Shown in pieces: positions 45,218 through 50,217 of a DNA stretch of 50,217 nt. Numbering within the stretch: the first letter of the stretch is position 1; every line of letters begins with the position of its first letter. Both the position numbers and the translations under genes were made by a program. Location: the NCBI GenBank assembly GCA_017938985.1, contig JAGBAK010000096.1, forward strand, positions 1 to 50,217. The letters run 5' to 3'. Origin of the DNA: Clostridia bacterium. GTDB lineage: Bacteria > Bacillota > Clostridia > Oscillospirales > Acutalibacteraceae. Below the pieces are notes generated by a model that was not told where the DNA came from, did no database searches, and saw only the letters and a program-made list of their open reading frames with translations.

Positions 45218-47431
45218 GTGTGCTTGATTATGGATGAACTTGTAACTATAACCGGCGTTGTTGAGTATATAACATTTCAGAATACCGAAAACGGCTACAC
45301 CGTGCTCGATTTTTCGAGTAACGGTGAACTTTATACTGCAACGGGCAACGCAGGCTCGCTCTATTGCGGCGAAAGAGTAACCCTTACGGGCACGTGGACA
45401 GTTCATCCCACCTTCGGAAAGCAGTTCAGAATTGAAAACTGCCGCCGTGAAATGCCCGAAACCGCAGCCGAAATGCTGTCCTACCTTGCTTCGGGAATAA
45501 TCAAGGGCGTCAAAGAAAAAACAGCCGCAAAAATCATTGAAGCTTTTGGCGATGAAAGCTTTTACGTTATTGAAAAATATCCCGAAAGACTTGCCAAAAT
45601 CAAAGGCATTTCAGCCGAAAAGGCAAGGGAAATTTCAAAGGAATTCATTAACCGTGCGCAAGAAAGAGAAGCTTTGATTGCGCTCGAAAAATACGGTCTG
45701 TCAACAGCCGAATGCCTGCGCATTTTCAAAACCTACGGAGCAAGAACCGTTGAGACGGTTGAAAAAAATCCTTACGCTCTTTGCTCCGACGGCATAGGTA
45801 TCACCTTTGAACGTGCGTGTGAGATTGCAGATAAGCTGCCCGTCAGACCCGACGATGAATACAGAATTGCCGCAGGCGTTCTTTACGTTGTGCGGCATAA
45901 TCTTCATAACGGACACACCTGTCTGCCGAGAGAAAAGCTTGTTCCGACGGCTGCAATGCTTCTCGGCTGCTCCGATGATACAGCGGATATACAGACGGAT
46001 AAACTCATTGAGCAAAAGCAGCTTTCGTCATATATGCTCAATTCAAGGGATTTTATTTTTATGCCCGATATTTTTAATGCCGAAAAAAAGGCGGCGGACA
46101 GTATTCTTTTTATGAAGCATTTTACGCCCAAAAATCTTTCGGACATTGAAAGCGAAATCAACAAAGCAGAGCTGATAAGCGGCATCTGCTATAACGATAA
46201 ACAGCGCCTTGCAATAAAAACCGCCGTTGAAAAAGGAATGCTTATTCTTACAGGCGGACCCGGCACAGGCAAAACAACAACGCTGCGAGGAATACTGAAA
46301 GTCTTTGAATGGCAGGGTCTTGAGGTCGCTCTTGCCGCTCCGACAGGCAGGGCGGCAAAAAGAATGAGCGAGCTTACAGGCAGAGAAGCGCAGACAATAC
46401 ACAGGCTTCTCGAAGTTGAGTGGGACAGAAACGACAGACCTGTTTTCTCACGCAACCGCCGCAACCCCATCAGCGCCAATGCAGTTATTGTTGATGAGCT
46501 TTCCATGGTTGACATAACCGTCTTTTCAAGTCTGCTTGAGGCTCTGCCGATTGGCTGCAGGCTGATTATGGTCGGCGATTCCGACCAGCTTCCGCCTGTC
46601 GGCGCAGGCAACGTGCTGCACGATTTGATTAACTCAAAAGCCTTGCCTGTTGTTGAACTCAACGAGGTTTTTCGTCAGGCAATGGAAAGCTTGATTGTTA
46701 CCAACGCTCATAAAATAGTCAGGGGCGAAATGCCCGATATCTACAGAACGGATAAAGACTTTTTCTTTATGGAAAGGTCGCAGCCTTATGCCGCAGCGGC
46801 AACCGTTGCGCAGCTTTGTTCAACAAGACTTCCGAACGCATACGGTTATTCGCCGACAGAGGATATTCAGGTTTTATGTCCGTCAAGAAAAGGCGAGGCA
46901 GGCACCGTTAACCTCAACAAGGTTCTCCAGAAATGCCTCAATCCCGCCGCAAAGCATAAAAAAGAGCATCTTTTCGGTCAGCGTATCTTCCGTGAGGGCG
47001 ATAAGCTGATGCAAACCAAAAACAACTATAATATCACGTGGAAATCCGACGAAAAAGAGGGCATGGGCATATTCAACGGCGACATCGGTGTGCTTGAAAA
47101 AATCGACGAAGCCGCCCACACTCTCAAAATCCGGTTTGATGACAGGGTCGCGGATTATCCGTTTGAAAGTCACACCGAGCTTGAACACGCTTACGCCATA
47201 ACCGTTCATAAAAGTCAGGGCAACGAATTCGATGCGGTTGTTATGCCTGTTACGGGCGTTGTTGAACAGCTTGCTTACAGGAATCTGCTTTATACAGCCG
47301 TAACAAGAGCCAAAAAGCTGATTGTTCTGGTTGGCTCGGCGCAAACCGTTGAGCGTATGGCGGCAAACAACAGCAAATCAAAACGTTATTCGGCGCTTAA
47401 AAACTTCATAATGCTGGGGGATTCCGATTGA
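45218..47431 (+). CDS. recD2: RecD-like DNA helicase RecD2 (737 aa)
   Basis: A superfamily 1B 5'-3' helicase. The N-terminal ~200 residues carry the RecD2-specific OB-like domain and HhH segments (YLASGIIKGVKEKTAAKIIEA). The motor has Walker A LTGGPGTGKTTTLRG near residue 345, Walker B VIVDELSMVD, MVGDSDQLPPVGAG, and the C-terminal AITVHKSQGNEFDAV and LLYTAVTRAKK. Its length fits the stand-alone RecD2 group, which lacks RecBC partners. Two possible starts exist (ATG 45218 or 45230), neither with a good SD. Only ~15 nt separate it from the rnpB 3' end. It overlaps the comF start, implying coupling. Confidence 0.94.
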   Translation: MCLIMDELVTITGVVEYITFQNTENGYTVLDFSSNGELYTATGNAGSLYCGERVTLTGTWTVHPTFGKQFRIENCRREMPETAAEMLSYLASGIIKGVKEKTAAKIIEAFGDESFYVIEKYPERLAKIKGISAEKAREISKEFINRAQEREALIALEKYGLSTAECLRIFKTYGARTVETVEKNPYALCSDGIGITFERACEIADKLPVRPDDEYRIAAGVLYVVRHNLHNGHTCLPREKLVPTAAMLLGCSDDTADIQTDKLIEQKQLSSYMLNSRDFIFMPDIFNAEKKAADSILFMKHFTPKNLSDIESEINKAELISGICYNDKQRLAIKTAVEKGMLILTGGPGTGKTTTLRGILKVFEWQGLEVALAAPTGRAAKRMSELTGREAQTIHRLLEVEWDRNDRPVFSRNRRNPISANAVIVDELSMVDITVFSSLLEALPIGCRLIMVGDSDQLPPVGAGNVLHDLINSKALPVVELNEVFRQAMESLIVTNAHKIVRGEMPDIYRTDKDFFFMERSQPYAAAATVAQLCSTRLPNAYGYSPTEDIQVLCPSRKGEAGTVNLNKVLQKCLNPAAKHKKEHLFGQRIFREGDKLMQTKNNYNITWKSDEKEGMGIFNGDIGVLEKIDEAAHTLKIRFDDRVADYPFESHTELEHAYAITVHKSQGNEFDAVVMPVTGVVEQLAYRNLLYTAVTRAKKLIVLVGSAQTVERMAANNSKSKRYSALKNFIMLGDSD

Positions 47432-48153
47432 TGAATGATTATATCAGAGCATTCCTCAAATCTCTTTTTCCTCAGCGGTGCGCATATTGCGGCAAAGTGA
47501 TTTCCGCAGACCGTCTTGCTTGCGATTCTTGCCAAAAAGCGCTGTCACGAATTGACGGCAAAGTCTGCCTCAAATGCGGCAGGGGAATAAAACTCTGCTC
47601 CTGCAGGGGAGAAAAATATTTTGCTTCGCAAGCAGCGCCGTTTTATTATGAGGGTGTTGTCCGTAACGGTCTGCACCGTTTCAAGTTCAGAAAAGGTCAG
47701 CAGAATGCTGAAGCTTTTTGTGAAGAAATGGCAAAAACCGTCAGCGAAAGGTATGCTGACGTAACGTTTGACTGTATAGTTGCCGTTCCGATGACAAAGA
47801 AAAGCATACGTCAGAGAGGGTATAATCAGATTGATATTCTTTGCCGCGGACTTGAAGAAAAACTCGGTGTCAGATATGAAAGCAATGCATTGATAAAGCT
47901 CTATGAAACACGCAAACAGCACGGTATCAGTCTTGTTTTGCGCAAAGGTAATCTGACAGGCGTTTTCGATGTGCCTGACCGTGAAATAATCAACGGCAAA
48001 ACCGTTTTGCTCTGCGATGATATTTCAACATCGGGCGAAACGTTTAACGAATGCGCAAAAATGCTGTGGCTAAGCGGCGCAAAAGAGGTGCGGTGCATCA
48101 GCGTTGCGCTGACAAGGCAAACTAAAAATAAGGATAATATACATATTATATAG
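47431..48153 (+). CDS. comF: ComF-family phosphoribosyltransferase-like protein (240 aa)
   Basis: The N-terminus carries zinc-finger cysteines (CAYCGKVISADRLACDSC, then CLKCGRGIKLCSC). The C-terminal half is a type I phosphoribosyltransferase fold with VAVPMTKKSIRQRGYNQ, an RKGNLTGVF segment and the PRPP loop VLLCDDISTSGET. ComF family proteins (ComFC/GntX) act in DNA uptake in competent Firmicutes, with unclear chemistry. The ATG at 47431 overlaps the recD2 stop (TGATG), so translation is coupled. The pairing of a DNA helicase and ComF is common in Clostridia. Confidence 0.92.
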   Translation: MNDYIRAFLKSLFPQRCAYCGKVISADRLACDSCQKALSRIDGKVCLKCGRGIKLCSCRGEKYFASQAAPFYYEGVVRNGLHRFKFRKGQQNAEAFCEEMAKTVSERYADVTFDCIVAVPMTKKSIRQRGYNQIDILCRGLEEKLGVRYESNALIKLYETRKQHGISLVLRKGNLTGVFDVPDREIINGKTVLLCDDISTSGETFNECAKMLWLSGAKEVRCISVALTRQTKNKDNIHII

Positions 48154-48170
48154 CGAAAGGCGGTGAAACG

Positions 48171-49217
48171 ATGATAGGAACAAATATCGGCATAGACCTC
48201 GGCACAACGTCAATAAAAATATATGTTGAAGGTAAGGGTATTGTGCTTTGTGAACCCTGTGCAGCGGCTTACGAGGTTGATTCGGGCAAGCTTCTTGCTG
48301 TCGGCAAGCGTGCGCAGGATATGCACGAAAAAGCGCCCGATTCAATAAGAGTCGTCAAGCCGATGATTAACGGCATCGTTTCGGATTTTACCGCCACAAA
48401 ACACATTCTTCGCACGTTTCTTTCAAAAATCTGCAAAACAATGGTGTTCAAACCCAACGTTGTTGCGTGTGTACCCTCAATGGTAACGAGTCTCGAAAAA
48501 AGAACAATCCTCGACCTTATAACCTCTGCAGGTGCGGCAAAAGCGTGTCTTATTGAAGAGCCTCTTGCGGCAGCTCTCGGTGCAGGCCTTAAAAGCGACC
48601 GTCCCAAGGGAGCGATGGTTGTTGATATCGGCGGCGGCACAACGGATATTGCTGTCATTACTATGGGTTGCATCTCCGTTTCAAGTTCAATCAAGGTTGC
48701 GGGTAACGCTCTTGATGAGGCAATTCAGCGGCAGATCCGACGTGAAAGGGACGTAATAATCGGCGAAAAGACAGCCGAACATATAAAGAAAAGCATAGGC
48801 TGTTCCTATCTGCGTGAGGTTGAACTCGGTCTTACCGTTAAAGGTAAACATTTTATAACCGGTATGCCTGTCAGCGTTGAGGTAACTTCAACCGAAGCTT
48901 ATCTTGCAATGCGTCCTCATCTTGAGCAAATCAGCGAGGCTGTCCGTTCCGTCCTTGAAATCACTCCGCCTGAGCTTGCGGCGGATATAATGAGTTCGGG
49001 CATTTATCTTACAGGCGGCGGAGCTCTGCTTGAAGGTATTGACGAAATGATTTACCGCAAAACAGGCATCAGAGCCTTTGTTGCGGAAAGAGCTGTCGAA
49101 TGCGTTGCTCTCGGAACAGGAGAGGCTCTCAAACATATTGATATTCTCAGCCAGAACGGCTATGTGTTCAAGTCAAGAGATGAAATCGGCGGACTTGAAA
49201 TAAATAAAACTGAATAA
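48171..49217 (+). CDS. mreB: MreB/Mbl-family rod-shape actin homologue (348 aa)
   Basis: A bacterial actin that organises cell-wall synthesis. ATP-binding motifs are visible: phosphate-1 GIDLGTTSIKIYV, phosphate-2 MVVDIGGGTTDIAVI and adenosine IYLTGGGALLEGIDEMI. IEEPLAAALGAGL and VVKPMINGIVSDF are typical of MreB. The length matches the family. No mreC or mreD follows, so this may be a paralogue such as Mbl or MreBH. GAAAGGCGGTGA precedes the ATG. It is 17 nt downstream of comF and is followed by the terminator at 49225, inside whose right arm lies the SD of spoIIR. Confidence 0.92.
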   Translation: MIGTNIGIDLGTTSIKIYVEGKGIVLCEPCAAAYEVDSGKLLAVGKRAQDMHEKAPDSIRVVKPMINGIVSDFTATKHILRTFLSKICKTMVFKPNVVACVPSMVTSLEKRTILDLITSAGAAKACLIEEPLAAALGAGLKSDRPKGAMVVDIGGGTTDIAVITMGCISVSSSIKVAGNALDEAIQRQIRRERDVIIGEKTAEHIKKSIGCSYLREVELGLTVKGKHFITGMPVSVEVTSTEAYLAMRPHLEQISEAVRSVLEITPPELAADIMSSGIYLTGGGALLEGIDEMIYRKTGIRAFVAERAVECVALGTGEALKHIDILSQNGYVFKSRDEIGGLEINKTE

Positions 49218-49224
49218 TAATATC

Positions 49225-49271
49225 AAAACCGTCCAATAATGTAGTCAAACAAAACAAAGGACGGTTTTTTT
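49225..49271 (+). terminator. Terminator overlapping the spoIIR ribosome binding site
   Basis: AAAACCGTCC (49225-49234) pairs with GGACGGTTTT (49259-49268), followed by T to 49271. The spoIIR SD AAAGGA (49256-49261) overlaps the start of the right arm and the ATG is directly after the T-run. Confidence 0.75.
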
Positions 49272-49874
49272 ATGAAAAAGCACCATAAAATTGAAATCTC
49301 GCTCGCAATCGGTCTTGTTGCGACGATTATATTTTCCGTTGTCGGATTTGGTGCCGACTGCAAAAAGGTAAGAAACAACGTTGTGCGTCTGCATATCCTT
49401 GCGGATTCCGATTGTGAAGCGGACCAGAACGTCAAGCTTCTTGTACGAGATGCGCTTCTTGAAAGCGGAGCCGAAATATTTTCGGGTACCGTCGATGTTG
49501 AAGATGCAAGCGGCGCACTTGAATGTGAAAAGGAAGAGCTGATAAGAGTTGCTGAAAACGTGCTCCGCGAAAACGGATTTGATTACGGCGTCAGCATAAA
49601 TCTTGAACGTGAATACTACACAACCAGAACTTATGACACCTATACCTTGCCTGCCGGTGAATATCTTTCGCTCAAAGTAATCCTCGGCAAAGGGGAAGGA
49701 CATAACTGGTGGTGTGTGATGTTTCCGCCGCTTTGTCTGCCTGCCGCAAGTCCGTCTGCCGATATTGATGCCGTACTCGGCACCGACGGAGCCAAACTGA
49801 TAAAAAGCAGTCCCAAATATGAAATGCGATTTAAAATTGTTGAAGCATATGAAACGGTAAAAAGCTGGTTCTGA
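49272..49874 (+). CDS. spoIIR: Stage II sporulation protein R
   Basis: SpoIIR is made in the forespore and secreted to the intermembrane space, where it activates the SpoIIGA protease and so sigma-E. The sequence has an N-terminal membrane/signal segment (ISLAIGLVATIIFSVVGFG), the hallmark VRLHILADSDCEADQNVKLLVRDALLE, a middle TYTLPAGEYLSLKVILGKGEG and the very conserved NWWCVMFPPLC. The length of 200 is normal. It is strong evidence that the organism forms endospores. I saw no convincing sigma-F promoter; the gene may be partly expressed from mreB read-through. Confidence 0.95.
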   Translation: MKKHHKIEISLAIGLVATIIFSVVGFGADCKKVRNNVVRLHILADSDCEADQNVKLLVRDALLESGAEIFSGTVDVEDASGALECEKEELIRVAENVLRENGFDYGVSINLEREYYTTRTYDTYTLPAGEYLSLKVILGKGEGHNWWCVMFPPLCLPAASPSADIDAVLGTDGAKLIKSSPKYEMRFKIVEAYETVKSWF

Positions 49875-50022
49875 TTATGAATTAACAGCAGCAGCTGATG
49901 ATGCCTGCCGAAGCTAAAATGTATAAATATAAAGATGCCTGCAAATCTAACTGCAATTAAAATGCTGCAAAATAATTACGAAAAAGAACAATAAAAAAGT
50001 TGAAAAAATTTTAAAAAAAGTG
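49875..50022. other. AT-rich intergenic region
   Basis: No gene or clear signal is seen. GATGCCTGC occurs twice about 36 bp apart. The region ends in A-rich sequence (49975-50020) that may act as an UP-element for the following promoter. Confidence 0.5.
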
Positions 50023-50217
50023 TTGACAAATCGAAATTGTTGTGATATATTATTTGAGCACCCCAAACGACGGGGCTGCACCGCACCTTGAAAATTAAAC
50101 AACGAGAAGAAGAAAAACCCTTGAAGATTAATTTGAGAAGTACTTTCAAGTACAACAGTAATTCTTGTGAAGAACGAGAATGATAAAGTCAGTAGAAACT
50201 GACTGAGCGATTAAAGC
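50023..50217 (+). promoter_or_regulatory. Promoter and leader of a probable rRNA operon
   Basis: TTGACA (50023-50028), 17-nt spacer, TATATT (50046-50051) with extended TG, preceded by an A-rich tract. The transcribed part holds GCACCTTGAAAATTAAACAA, a phrase common before 16S genes in Clostridia. Hairpins follow at GTACTT-TC-AAGTAC (near 50144), ATTCTTGT/ACGAGAAT and AGTCAGT-AGAA-ACTGACT (50188-50205). The window ends before any mature rRNA sequence, so the 16S gene is predicted, not seen. Confidence 0.75.

Noticed and set aside
45008-45406. Minus-strand protein frame
   Set aside because: It lies on the complement of the conserved 3' part of RNase P RNA and the start of recD2.

Overview
The window (about 50.2 kb, moderate GC, strongly AT-rich intergenic regions) looks like a chromosomal segment of an endospore-forming Firmicute of class Clostridia, most likely an Oscillospirales/Ruminococcaceae-type gut or rumen bacterium. 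The basis is: clear sigma-A promoters (many with exactly 17-nt spacers and extended TG -10 boxes), strong AGGAGG-type ribosome binding sites, a spoIIR gene, a T-box leader, BspA-type LRR and InlB-repeat surface proteins, and Ser/Thr-rich linkers typical of ruminococcal secreted proteins. The genus is inference.

Left part (1-9.1 kb): the first ~230 bp are the 5' end of an IS30-family element whose transposase runs off the window. Next is a minus-strand pair (NAD(P)HX repair enzyme and a small lipoprotein), then a plus-strand operon of a NifU-domain protein, a GH38 alpha-mannosidase and a phosphoglucomutase/phosphomannomutase. A minus-strand ECF sigma factor carries a predicted membrane segment and an extracytoplasmic LRR domain.

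Surface-protein region (9.2-18.8 kb): a 27-codon hydrophobic peptide, two secreted proteins with hydrophobic aromatic C-terminal tails, a 1342-residue CHAP/ricin/InlB-repeat mosaic protein and a 1196-residue LRR/66-residue-repeat/Ig protein.

Metabolic region (18.8-29.6 kb): minus-strand GDPD, threonine aldolase and an OPA-like transporter in one operon, with ispE and a PHP phosphatase upstream. These are followed on the plus strand by an RmlD-type reductase, a membrane-anchored LysM-G5-M23 endopeptidase, and a T-box leader ahead of an XRE-cupin-adenylate-forming ligase fusion.

Regulatory and carbohydrate region (29.7-42.6 kb): a Crp/Fnr regulator, then a minus-strand run of a MraY-like transferase, a lipoprotein, a GH2 glycosidase, a WYL regulator and a DUF3798 lipoprotein. 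After a PfkB sugar kinase come two modules, each with an XRE regulator divergent from a signalling-type membrane gene: zinc-ribbon proteins in one, a Ser/Thr kinase in the other. tRNA-Leu(CAA) follows, then two small membrane proteins with related C-terminal modules. The second of these lies behind an unassigned leader RNA with mutually exclusive antiterminator and terminator hairpins.

Right end (42.6-50.2 kb): GNAT acetyltransferase and LCP ligase (minus), an RNase P RNA about 625 nt long because of a ~263-nt P12 arm, recD2, comF, an mreB homologue and spoIIR. The window closes with the promoter and leader of what is very probably an rRNA operon. No CRISPR array and no complete mobile element were seen.
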